Both the position numbers and the translations under genes were made by a program. Below are positions 1 through 8,251 of a stretch of DNA of 49,028 nt, one piece after another. The notes below the pieces were generated by a model. That model made no database searches and was not told the origin of the DNA. It was given only the letters and a program-made list of their open reading frames with translations. Origin of the DNA: CAZJHX01 sp964545715 (GTDB lineage: Bacteria; Myxococcota_A; UBA9042; GCA-2863065). Location: NCBI GenBank assembly GCA_964545715.1, contig CAZJHX010000079.1, forward strand, positions 1 through 49,028, in the 5' to 3' direction. The stretch's first letter is position 1, and every line of letters begins with the position of its first letter.

Positions 1-6
1 CCGCAG

Positions 7-34
7 CACCCCGGTCAGGACCCCTGACGGGGTG
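7..34. terminator. Strong hairpin, possible operon terminator
   Basis: A 12-bp stem with one bulged G (13) and a 3-nt loop pairs bases 7-19 with 23-34. It lies about 40 nt beyond the stop of the minus-strand operon ending at 74, where a terminator would be expected. No T-run follows on the minus strand, so intrinsic termination is uncertain. It could instead be a stabilising 3' structure or belong to a neighbour outside the window. Bases 35-73 show nothing else. Confidence 0.35.
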
Positions 35-73
35 CCAACTACGCAACGTTGGGGTCTACACGTCGAGGCGCAC

Positions 74-804
74 TTACGGGAGCGGAAAGGTGACGTCTAT
101 CCAGGTGTCCTCGAACTGCGGCTCAAAGTCCTTGCCGATGGCCTGCAGCAGGGCGTCGCGATAGTCGTCCACCGAGACCACTCCCCAGGCGCGCTCGGTC
201 TTGCCGACGACCGGATCGGTCGCGGTCGGCATGATGGCCCAGGTCTCGTACAGACGCTCGATCATGGGGGGCAGCTCGATCTCGGCGTGCGTGCGCAGCA
301 GGTCGGCGCCGGGACCTTCCAGCATCCACTTCATGATGGTCCAGCCGAACTCCCGGTGCCGCTCAGCGCTGTCCGCGGCGCACTTCAGCGCCTTGTGCGC
401 GGACTCCACGGTGCAGTCTTTGATCATCCGGTCCACCAACCGCGTCACGACCGTCTCCCCAAGGCAGAGGAGCTCCAGTGTGGCGCGCCAGACGTCCACC
501 TCGAGCGCCACATCCGGGTCGCGCGTCAGGTGCAGCGTGTCCCGATCGACCGGCTCGCCGGCCCCACCGCCGGCCGCGGCCAGGGTCGCATGCGCAAGCT
601 CCGCGTGGGTCAGCCGGTCGCCCACGATCTGCAGACCCGAGCGGATGAGCCCGNNNNNNNNNNTCTGCGCGAGATCCCGGGCGCCGCGCCGACCTGCAGC
701 AGGCGCAGCACCAGGTGCTGGGTGAGCGCAGCCGACCGATACTCAAACTTCAGCCGCTCGGCCCACCGCGTGCGGACGATGTCGGTTGGCACGGGAGTCT
801 TCAT
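74..804 (-). CDS. Ferritin-like domain protein (interrupted by assembly gap)
   Basis: Two reading frames, 804 to 664 and 653 to 74, join across the N gap into one protein of about 240 residues. Before the gap it reads ..LRLLQVGAAPG, after it GLIRSGLQIVGDRLTHAELAH, a natural helix continuation. The pattern of acidic/His residues on predicted helices (FEYRSA, THAELAH, LGETV, AERHREFGW) resembles four-helix ferritin-like di-iron proteins common in myxobacteria. That assignment rests on motif resemblance only. The ATG at 804 overlaps the stop of the upstream membrane protein gene (ATGA, 801-804), so translation is probably coupled. It is the last gene of the 6874-to-74 operon. The GTG at 625 is not the true start, because the coding pattern continues upstream to the gap. 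Confidence 0.6.
654..663. other. Assembly gap (10 N)
   Basis: Ten consecutive N interrupt the ferritin-like gene at 74-804. The reading frame before and after differs by the arbitrary gap length, while both halves look like one protein. The true length of missing sequence is unknown but is probably only a few codons. Confidence 0.98.
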
Positions 805-2885
805 GCCGTGGCCCCCTGTTTTCTTCTAATCGCGAGCAAGAACGCCGAGAGGTAGATCGCCAGGGCCAGCAGCGCCAGCGCCCCCAGGCCCACTGTCATG
901 GACAGATACTCCAGGCAGCCGCCCAGCACCGAGCCTAACAGGTTGGAGCCCAGCGAGGCGGTCGCGTTGGCCGAGCGCGCCAGCAGTATCGACACGATCA
1001 CCCCGGCAAAGCCGATCGGCAGCGCGTTGATGAGCCCACCGATCACGCCGCGGGTAACGAGCGAGTAGCTGTTCAGGGAGCCCGGGTCGACCACCCAGAT
1101 CAGCAGCACGGCCGCGAAGAGGCCCGCAAACCACGGCATGGGATTGGTAAACCCAAAGCGCTCGACCGCCAGGTTGGCCAGCAGGACCATCAGCAGGATG
1201 CCGCCGAAGATCGCGGAGTTGACCAGCCAGGTAGACCCGAAGACGAGCGACAGCGAGGTCACACCGCGCGTCTCGATCAGCAGAAAGGCTGTCCCCATCA
1301 AGAACAGGACGGGGTCGAAGTCTGCGCGCAGCGATGCCCGGCCAAAGGCCCAGGGCGTGCCCACAAAGGCCATGAAGAGCACAAACGCCAGCACCACGAC
1401 GTACCCCCAGGGGAAGACGCCGGGCCGCACGTACAAAAACGGCCAGTCGTCGCTGGTCGTGCGCACCTCGTCCTGCGCTGCCTCCGGGCTGCGCTGGCCG
1501 AAGTGGGCGATCCGATCCCCGTGAAGCACCGCCTCGTCCTTGCCGACGATAAACGTGCACCCAAAGTGCATGCCGTGGCAGATCATTCGCGGCTCGGTGC
1601 CGGTGGCTTTGGTCACCGTCCAGAACATGCGGTCCGAGATCCACTCCCCGGCAAACACGCTGAAGCTCAAGCTGAGGTGGCCCCCGGGCGCGACGTGCTC
1701 CCATGCGCTGTGGATCCCCTGCTCGGTGTAGACATAGTTGTCCAGGCGCAGCGACGACAGCGACGTGAACATGGCGTGGGAGTCCAGCAGGCCGTAGCAC
1801 ACGACGTCGAACGGGTCGCCCGTGTACTGCTCAAAGAAGGCGCGCGCGTCGTTGACCACCGGCTCTGCGCGCGGGTCCGAGTACGGCTGCTCCGGATGGA
1901 GCTCGGTCCCCAGCCGGATGATCTCCGGGTCGATATCCACCGACACCACGCGCTGATAGCCGCTGCGTAGCGCGGCCTGCACGTCGTTGCCCGTGCCGGC
2001 GCCCACGATCAGGGCGGAGCCGCGCGCGTCGTTGATGGTAAACGGCAGGTCGTACGCGGCGCGATAACGCTGCAGCCGCCGCAGGGCCGCGGGCTCGACC
2101 TCATCCGAGGCCAGGTGCTCGTCCGACAGGTTGTGCATGTACTGGTGAAAGTCGCGATTCACCGACAGCTGCACCGAGCTGCCTTCTTGGACCAGATCGA
2201 TGCGGTTGTAAGGCGAGAAGACCGCGTCGTCGACCGACAGCCACCCCAGCGCCACGACGGCGACAGCGCACACGGCGGCCAGCGGCTTGCGGGTCAGCAC
2301 CACGAACGGGATTACGCCCAGAAGCAGCCACACAGGCGGTCCGGTGCCGAAAGAGGTGGCCAGCGTCAGCGCGGCGATGCCCAGCAGCGACCCACCCAGA
2401 TCCCAGCCATACGCGCGCAGTACGGCCAGCCGCGGGAACAGGCAGCCGACCGCGGCGCCGGCACAGACAAACGTGGCGACGATAGCCGTAAAGACGGCTA
2501 GAAAGCGCACCACCGACCAGACGAACTGCCCGCCTTCGGCCAGCGACCCCTCGGCGCCCCACAGGTGGACGCTGGGATCGGGAAACTCCAGGTGCATCAG
2601 GCCCAGCGGCTCAGCAAACGTCAGGACAGCGCACACTGCGGTCAACAGCGGCAGCGTGGCGTGCACCAGACCCGGCAGCCGCCGCCCCAGCGCAACGCCC
2701 AGCCCCATGCCCATGAAGGCGCCTATCAAGACCAGGTTGCCGAAATAGGCAAAGACCCGAATCTGGGCTCCAGTCCACCGAATAAGCGCCAGCTCGAGCG
2801 CCAGAATGCCAAACGTAGCCAGCCCCACGCGCACGCCGGGTGCGCCGGCTCGATCAGCCCACGATTGGTCCTTCAGCCAAGTCAT
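801..2885 (-). CDS. Membrane protein with spermidine synthase-like domain
   Basis: This 694-residue protein has a hydrophobic N-terminal block of about seven predicted membrane segments (residues about 15-225), then a soluble Rossmann methyltransferase-like domain. That domain carries the SAM-type loop ALIVGAGTGNDV near residue 290, VSVDIDPEI, and the SpeE-like stretch LSSLRLDNYVYT. A second set of about six or seven membrane helices (about 490-690) follows. This sandwich is known from uncharacterised membrane-bound spermidine synthase homologues. It is not evidence of polyamine synthesis, because the catalytic aminopropyl-transfer residues cannot be verified here. ATG at 2885. Its 3' end overlaps the ferritin-like gene by 4 nt, and 45 nt separate it from the lipoprotein gene upstream. 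Confidence 0.75.
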   Translation of the reverse strand: MTWLKDQSWADRAGAPGVRVGLATFGILALELALIRWTGAQIRVFAYFGNLVLIGAFMGMGLGVALGRRLPGLVHATLPLLTAVCAVLTFAEPLGLMHLEFPDPSVHLWGAEGSLAEGGQFVWSVVRFLAVFTAIVATFVCAGAAVGCLFPRLAVLRAYGWDLGGSLLGIAALTLATSFGTGPPVWLLLGVIPFVVLTRKPLAAVCAVAVVALGWLSVDDAVFSPYNRIDLVQEGSSVQLSVNRDFHQYMHNLSDEHLASDEVEPAALRRLQRYRAAYDLPFTINDARGSALIVGAGTGNDVQAALRSGYQRVVSVDIDPEIIRLGTELHPEQPYSDPRAEPVVNDARAFFEQYTGDPFDVVCYGLLDSHAMFTSLSSLRLDNYVYTEQGIHSAWEHVAPGGHLSLSFSVFAGEWISDRMFWTVTKATGTEPRMICHGMHFGCTFIVGKDEAVLHGDRIAHFGQRSPEAAQDEVRTTSDDWPFLYVRPGVFPWGYVVVLAFVLFMAFVGTPWAFGRASLRADFDPVLFLMGTAFLLIETRGVTSLSLVFGSTWLVNSAIFGGILLMVLLANLAVERFGFTNPMPWFAGLFAAVLLIWVVDPGSLNSYSLVTRGVIGGLINALPIGFAGVIVSILLARSANATASLGSNLLGSVLGGCLEYLSMTVGLGALALLALAIYLSAFLLAIRRKQGATA

Positions 2886-2930
2886 CGCGCCCGAGTCTAC
2901 GACACTCCGGCGTCAGGAGCACAAAACGGG

Positions 2931-5771
2931 CTACAGGCCACCCCGCACGTACAGGCCAAGGCCGTCGCCGTCCTGCTGATCGGACTCCCAGCCCAGCACC
3001 GCGTGCGAGCCGACGACCACGAACGGGCGTCCCTGGTTGCCGGACCAGGTGCGGGTGGCGACCACCGGACGCCCGATCGGCTGGCCCAGGGTCGAAAGGC
3101 GCTGGTAGTGAATCGCGGTACCGGAGCCGTCCACAGCCTCCCCGCCGGCCTCCCACACCAGCACGTAGCCACCCGCCGCATGGGCGGCAGTCGACACGTT
3201 TCGATCGTCGCCGGGGGCGAACCCGTGCGGCAGGAACTCACCTGCCAGCGGCGTCAACGTGGAGGCATCTGACACCACGCAGACGATGTCCCAGCCGCTT
3301 CCCTCAGGCTGACTGTCGGACTCCCAGCACACCAGAACGTTGGCGCCGTCCAGCGCGATGTCGGGCCGCTGCTGGTAGCCGGCACCAACCACGTTGGCCG
3401 TGGCTGCGACCTGTACGACGCCGCCTTCCTTGGCAACTCGTCCCACTCGTACCTGTGGCCCTGCACCGGCGAGATCATTGGTCTCCCACGCCAGGTAGAA
3501 CGCCTCCGCGCCCGCCGCGGCCGCCGGTCGCGCCTGTGGCCCGACGGTGTTCTTGTTGACGACGAACTCAGCGGCAAACTCGGTGCCGTCCCCGGCAAAG
3601 AGTCGCCCATAGATGTCGGACTCGGACTTTGAGACAGCGGACACGCCGCTCCAAGCCACGAGGTGACGACCCGAATCCATGGCGGCGACGGTCGGCTGTC
3701 GCTGGTACCCGGCCGTGGTCGTGTTGACCACAAAGTCTACGCCCTGCGGCGCTCCGTCAGGACCGAACCGACGGCCTGCGATGCCGCTGATGTCCCCGTC
3801 CTGGCCAAACGACTCCCAGACGGCGATGAACAAATCCCCCCCAAACGCGACTGCGGGATCGGTCTGTGCGCCGACGGTGGTGGTGTTGACTGGTGCCTCG
3901 ACCGTGACGGGCGCCCCGTCCGGCGAAACCAGGCGCATGAAGACGTCGGGCTCGGCTTTGCCGGGTACGGCGGATGCATAGACGACCATCGCCTTGTCGC
4001 CCGATCCAGCCGCGGAACCACTCACCTGATCGCCCTCGGTCTCCTCAGCCAGCCTGACCTCCGGCCGCCCGGCAACCGCCTCCCCGTCGCTGTCAAATCG
4101 CCGGGTCCACGCCAGGCCCGCGTCGTCGATGAAGCTGACGACCCACTGGTCGTCGTCGAGCACCGCGACGGACGGCGCCTGCTGGTCTCCGGCCACCGTG
4201 TGGTTAACCGCGATCGTCTTGTCGACCTTGCCGTCGGCGCCGAACAGCAGCGCCTTGACGCCCCACCCGATCAGGTCGCCCTGAGAGTCGTCGTACACGA
4301 GCAGATAGCGACCGTCGCTCAAGACGCCCAATCCGCCCAGCCGCTCGTCGCCGGCTCCGGCAGCTACCGCTTTGGGCGCCGCGACCGGGTCGCCGCTGGG
4401 GTAGTAGCGCGCCAGGAGTATGTTACTTGGCGCGTCGTCGGTGAACTGGTCCCACGCGACCAAAAACGTGCCGTCTTTCAGCGGCGCCACGCGCACGGCG
4501 CCAACGGTCGCGTCAACGGTGTTGCCCAACAGCCAGGGCTCCCCCGAGTCCGCCGCGCCGTTGGCCAGGTACCGGGCGCCCCGTAGGGCGCTGCCCGTCG
4601 CGTCCACCCACACCAGCATAAAGCGGTCGGTGCCGTCCGCCAGGGCCTGGGCATGGAAACGTCCCGGGTCCGGCAGCTGATTCGTGGCCAACAGCTTCTT
4701 GGGCGCGCCCGGCGTCAGGTCCGCCGTCGCCGGGAAGTACTCGAGCCGCTTCACCGGCGGGTCATAGGTCGGCCCCTCCGGCACGGATGCGACCCCGTAG
4801 TGCATGTCGAAGCTGACCAGTACACCGCGTGCCCCGCCCGCAAAGCTGAGGCTGGCCGTACCGAGCACGGGAAGGTGATCGTCGCAGCCCACATGGCAGC
4901 TGATGGAGCCCGACAGCGGCAGCAGCTCGGTGGACGACGGCGACTCGCCAAAGACCGCCGCGCGCAAGGCGCCGCCGTAGTTGCAGGTGGTCGTCCCAAC
5001 AGAGTAATTGCACTTGTAGCTGGTGCCGGTGACCTCCAGCGCAGCCAGCACGCCATCGGTGAGCGTCAGCGGGGCCGGGGTCCAGTTTTTGGCGCCGCCG
5101 ATCAACGCCGTCTCGCGGTCCGAGCGGCTGCCTGCCGCATCCGTGACGCGCAGCCGGTTGGCGGGCAGCTCGTAGTTGGCTTCGACGTCGCCCAAGGCGT
5201 TGCTATCACCAATCCACTGCGCTGCGTACCGGCCGTCGCCGAGCGCCAGGATGGTGGGGGCATTGGCCGCTGTGCCGCTCACCGACAGCGGCTGGTCACC
5301 GCACACAAAGTCGCCGGCCTTGCACTCACCGTCCCCGCAGACGTCCAGAACGGTGCAGGGGTCACCGTTGTCACAGGGCGTGCCGTCGGGCGAGGTGCTG
5401 CAGTCGACGGGAAGCGGCCCCGCATCGGGCACAGCCGGGATATCAGGCGTATCGGGCGTATCGGGGATGTCCGGCGGCGGTGGAACGTCCTCGATCGCAT
5501 CAGCCACATCCGGGAGGTCCGCCACGTCCAAGGTGTCCGGCGGCTCATCGACATCGGCGGGCGGCACGTCGGACGTCCACACATCCTCCACGACGTCGGC
5601 GGCGGACGGCAGACCGCAGACGTCCCTGCCGTATTTGGCCGAGAATACGCACTCGTATCCGGGCAGACAGTCGGCGGCGGAATCGCACGCGTAGTTCAGC
5701 TCTCCGGGGTTGAAGTCGTCGGCGCAGCCGATGCCCACGACAACCAGCAGCACGGGTGTGAGGCGGCTCAA
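2931..5771 (-). CDS. Secreted Cys-rich and beta-repeat lipoprotein
   Basis: I place the start at TTG 5771, where a GGGAGG site (5778-5783) lies 6 nt upstream and the TTGA overlaps the preceding stop. The frame stays open to 5948, but that extension is Arg/Gly-rich and unlike a signal peptide. From the TTG the product is about 946 residues. It has a hydrophobic signal ending VVGIGC, a plausible though imperfect lipobox. An 80-residue Cys-containing segment follows, then an Asp/Pro-rich linker (PDIPDTPDTPDIP) and a CDNGDPCTxxDxC motif. The remaining ~700 residues repeat blades such as GRYLLVYDDS, RHLVAWSGV and NVLVCWESD, typical of beta-propeller-like secreted proteins. No enzyme signature was seen. 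A cell-surface role is inferred. Confidence 0.75.
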   Translation of the reverse strand: MSRLTPVLLVVVGIGCADDFNPGELNYACDSAADCLPGYECVFSAKYGRDVCGLPSAADVVEDVWTSDVPPADVDEPPDTLDVADLPDVADAIEDVPPPPDIPDTPDTPDIPAVPDAGPLPVDCSTSPDGTPCDNGDPCTVLDVCGDGECKAGDFVCGDQPLSVSGTAANAPTILALGDGRYAAQWIGDSNALGDVEANYELPANRLRVTDAAGSRSDRETALIGGAKNWTPAPLTLTDGVLAALEVTGTSYKCNYSVGTTTCNYGGALRAAVFGESPSSTELLPLSGSISCHVGCDDHLPVLGTASLSFAGGARGVLVSFDMHYGVASVPEGPTYDPPVKRLEYFPATADLTPGAPKKLLATNQLPDPGRFHAQALADGTDRFMLVWVDATGSALRGARYLANGAADSGEPWLLGNTVDATVGAVRVAPLKDGTFLVAWDQFTDDAPSNILLARYYPSGDPVAAPKAVAAGAGDERLGGLGVLSDGRYLLVYDDSQGDLIGWGVKALLFGADGKVDKTIAVNHTVAGDQQAPSVAVLDDDQWVVSFIDDAGLAWTRRFDSDGEAVAGRPEVRLAEETEGDQVSGSAAGSGDKAMVVYASAVPGKAEPDVFMRLVSPDGAPVTVEAPVNTTTVGAQTDPAVAFGGDLFIAVWESFGQDGDISGIAGRRFGPDGAPQGVDFVVNTTTAGYQRQPTVAAMDSGRHLVAWSGVSAVSKSESDIYGRLFAGDGTEFAAEFVVNKNTVGPQARPAAAAGAEAFYLAWETNDLAGAGPQVRVGRVAKEGGVVQVAATANVVGAGYQQRPDIALDGANVLVCWESDSQPEGSGWDIVCVVSDASTLTPLAGEFLPHGFAPGDDRNVSTAAHAAGGYVLVWEAGGEAVDGSGTAIHYQRLSTLGQPIGRPVVATRTWSGNQGRPFVVVGSHAVLGWESDQQDGDGLGLYVRGGL

Positions 5772-6874
5772 AAACGACCTCCCGCTGTCAGACCGAGCGG
5801 GGACACCCCGAGCCAGACTGCGGAGCGAATCGACGCGGACGCGGACGGCCGATCGACCAGCACGCCCACAAGCCCGGCCACGATGGCGGTGGTACCAACA
5901 CCCAGCAGCACCGCACCCGCGAGATCGAGATCGGCTGAGCGACTCCAAGACTCACGATGCGCGACCTGGGTCGTCTCGACAACCAGGCCGTCCACGTCTT
6001 CAACGCCTCGCTCGCTACCCGCAGCAACGAAGAGGCCGACTCCGACGCCGACGGTTGCCAGCCCGACCCCGGAGACGATCCACGGCCACACGCTGGGCCG
6101 CTCGCTGATGACCACCGCAGGCTCGGGCGCCACCTCGATCCGCGTCTCTTTGCCCACAAAGACGGTCAGCTGCACGGGCGCGGTGCGACTTCGACGCACA
6201 ACGCGAACCACATGCTGTCCGGCATCTACCGACACGCGCTGCAGCCGTTGGGGATCCACCAGCAGCACCGCGCCGTTCAGCTCCAGACCCACGGCGTCCG
6301 GTTCGGGCGTCCACCGCAGCGCGCCTCGCCCGTCGTCGGTAGGGGGTCGCCAGTCCGTACGCTCTCCGGCCGGTAGGTCCGCGCGCTGACATGCCACCGT
6401 CCGCTCATCGCGGGAGATCACGCACAGCTGATGCACGCCGACGTCAACGGCGAGCTCCTGCCCGGGGTTTCTCAACAGCGCGGCGTCGAGCTGGACGCGG
6501 GCGCCGGCGGGCAGCCCCGACACCACCAGAACAGCTCGTTCGGTGAGCGGTGTCAGGCGCTTTGCTTTTTGGGCGGCCAGCTTGGCGAGCGGCGCCGGCA
6601 CGTCGGCCATGGCCTGCACGCGCAAAAACGTGGCGTGGGCTGCAGCCAGCCGCCCCATGGCCTCTTCGACGCGCCCGATATTGTAGACGTAGATCGGGCG
6701 CGGCTGGATCGCCATGGCCGCCTCCAGCCACTTCATCGCCTCCGCAAACTCGCCGCGCTGAAAGGCCTGGGACGCCTTCTCGTAGGCTTGCTCAGCGCGC
6801 TGGTCGGGCGGCTGCGCCTGTGCGGTGCACAAAAGGCCCACCAGCACACAGACTGTGGCAACGGCATGTCTCAC
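5768..6874 (-). CDS. TPR protein with PEGA-like domain and C-terminal membrane helices
   Basis: The 368-residue product starts with a signal peptide (predicted cleavage after AQA, about residue 20). A short TPR-like helical segment follows (AYEKASQAFQRGEFAEAMKW; IYVYNIGRVEEAMGR), then a beta-rich region reading VVSGLPAGARVQLDAALL, which matches the style of PEGA domains. Near the C-terminus are two hydrophobic segments (WPWIVSGVGLATVGVGVGLFVAAG and AGAVLLGVGTTAIVAGLVGV, each about 20-24 residues). This layout is common in myxobacterial periplasmic proteins of unknown role. It begins the minus-strand operon. Only 38 nt separate it from the divergent VOC gene at 6913, so the two promoters must overlap or be very compact. 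Confidence 0.7.
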   Translation of the reverse strand: MRHAVATVCVLVGLLCTAQAQPPDQRAEQAYEKASQAFQRGEFAEAMKWLEAAMAIQPRPIYVYNIGRVEEAMGRLAAAHATFLRVQAMADVPAPLAKLAAQKAKRLTPLTERAVLVVSGLPAGARVQLDAALLRNPGQELAVDVGVHQLCVISRDERTVACQRADLPAGERTDWRPPTDDGRGALRWTPEPDAVGLELNGAVLLVDPQRLQRVSVDAGQHVVRVVRRSRTAPVQLTVFVGKETRIEVAPEPAVVISERPSVWPWIVSGVGLATVGVGVGLFVAAGSERGVEDVDGLVVETTQVAHRESWSRSADLDLAGAVLLGVGTTAIVAGLVGVLVDRPSASASIRSAVWLGVSPLGLTAGGRF

Positions 6875-6912
6875 GGCTGGGGCAGTGTATCATCGGCCGC
6901 TCAGGAGGACCC

Positions 6913-7317
6913 ATGATCGATCACGTGTCCACGTACACGACCAACTTCGACGCCGCACGCGCGTTCTACCTGGCTTCGATGGAGGCGCTGGGTTACGGCG
7001 TCCAGGCCGAGTTCACAGCCACCTGGGACACGGAGTTTCCAAACCGCCGCGCTGTGGCGTTTGGCCCGTCGGGCAAGGCGGTGTTGTGGGTGGTCGAGGT
7101 CAAGTCGGCCTACACGCCGCGCCACATCGCGTTCGTGGCGGCCGACAACGCCGCCGTTCGCGCTTTTCACGCCGCCGCGCTCGCCACAGGTGGCACGGAC
7201 AACGGCTCTCCGGGCCCGCGACCCGTCTATCACGAGCACTACTACGGCGCGTTTGCGTTGGACCCCGACGGCAACAACGTCGAGGCCGTCAACCACGCGC
7301 CTGAGGACGTGCGCTGA
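6913..7317 (+). CDS. VOC/glyoxalase-family protein
   Basis: A 134-residue protein with the vicinal-oxygen-chelate fold signature: N-terminal MIDHVSTYTTNFDAARAFY and C-terminal ALDPDGNNVEAVNH, with His near the N-terminus and Glu near the C-terminus as possible metal ligands. The substrate cannot be predicted. AGGAGG at 6903-6908 sits 4 nt before ATG 6913, which decides the start against the longer open frame. The stop overlaps the next ATG (TGATG, 7315-7319), so it is co-translated with the hypothetical gene that follows. Confidence 0.85.
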   Translation: MIDHVSTYTTNFDAARAFYLASMEALGYGVQAEFTATWDTEFPNRRAVAFGPSGKAVLWVVEVKSAYTPRHIAFVAADNAAVRAFHAAALATGGTDNGSPGPRPVYHEHYYGAFALDPDGNNVEAVNHAPEDVR

Positions 7318-8198
7318 TGTCCGTTTTGGCACTGCTGGCAGCCCTGAATACCGCGCCGGCCACTCTACCGCCGGCCGCTGTGGGCCAGGTGAAAGGCTCG
7401 CTGCCGGTCACAGCTGTGGCTATCCAAAAGTCAAAGCTCTATGTGCGGCGCGGCCGGGCCATGGTGACCGCATACAAGCTTCCGGCGTTGCTCGCGCTGA
7501 GCGGCAGCCATCGGATGCCCCGCCCCCGGATGCTGAGACCGGGCGGTCAACTGAAGGGCGGCGGCGCCACGGCGACGTGTCGAGATCGCCAGGGCGGTGG
7601 TGAGATCTTTGCCGGCAAGTCCAGCGTCATCTTCCACGAAAAAGGCAAGTACGTGCGTTTGAAGGTCCGAAATCCCGGTCCGACTGCCCTGTCGTCGCGC
7701 TGGCTGGCGGTCACCCGAGGGACCAACGTGCTGGTCTTCCAGCGCGATCGGCTGATGGCGAAGTGGCGGCCGCTGCGCGGCAAAATCAGCTCCAAGTGCC
7801 GCGATACCGTCATCCTCAAGATGCTCGGGGCAAAGGGGGGAGACGGCCCGGTGGTCGACTCGCTCATGGACGGGCACTCCGAGCTCGCGGACGCCTTCAA
7901 GGCCCCTACAAGCGTGGTGAAGGTGAAGGGCACAAAAAACGCGACCCTGACCCGCCGCCAGGGCGCGCTGCGATCCTGCCACCAGCGAGCGCTAAAGAAC
8001 GTGCACAGCGCCACCGGCACCCTGTCGGTCGCGCTCTCGGTGACCAAACAAGGCCGCGTCAGCCGACTCGAGATCCCCAAGCCGCCGGCGGTGCTCAAAG
8101 AGGTGGCCGCGTGCGTCCGCGCCCGGATCAAGACCTGGCGCTTCCCCGGCGATACGGGTGACCTGCGCTTCGAACTGGTTTTCCGCACCACACCGTAG
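7317..8198 (+). CDS. Exported protein with TonB/AgmX-like C-terminal domain
   Basis: The product is 293 residues. The first ~25 are hydrophobic and Ala/Leu-rich (VLALLAALNTAPATLPPAA), suggesting export. The middle is basic and beta-rich and not recognised. The last ~85 residues run LRSCHQRALKN... VALSVTKQGRVSRLEI... VAACVRARIKTWRFP, the pattern of the AgmX/PglI C-terminal (TonB-like) domain of myxobacterial proteins, where two cysteines flank a beta-alpha-beta unit. The function is unknown; envelope or motility complexes are known contexts for that domain. The start overlaps the VOC gene stop. Confidence 0.6.
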   Translation: MSVLALLAALNTAPATLPPAAVGQVKGSLPVTAVAIQKSKLYVRRGRAMVTAYKLPALLALSGSHRMPRPRMLRPGGQLKGGGATATCRDRQGGGEIFAGKSSVIFHEKGKYVRLKVRNPGPTALSSRWLAVTRGTNVLVFQRDRLMAKWRPLRGKISSKCRDTVILKMLGAKGGDGPVVDSLMDGHSELADAFKAPTSVVKVKGTKNATLTRRQGALRSCHQRALKNVHSATGTLSVALSVTKQGRVSRLEIPKPPAVLKEVAACVRARIKTWRFPGDTGDLRFELVFRTTP

Positions 8199-8251
8199 GC
8201 GCGCCATCCGCGAGTTTGCCTCCGCGGCGTTCGGGCGATATGCAATCTGCC

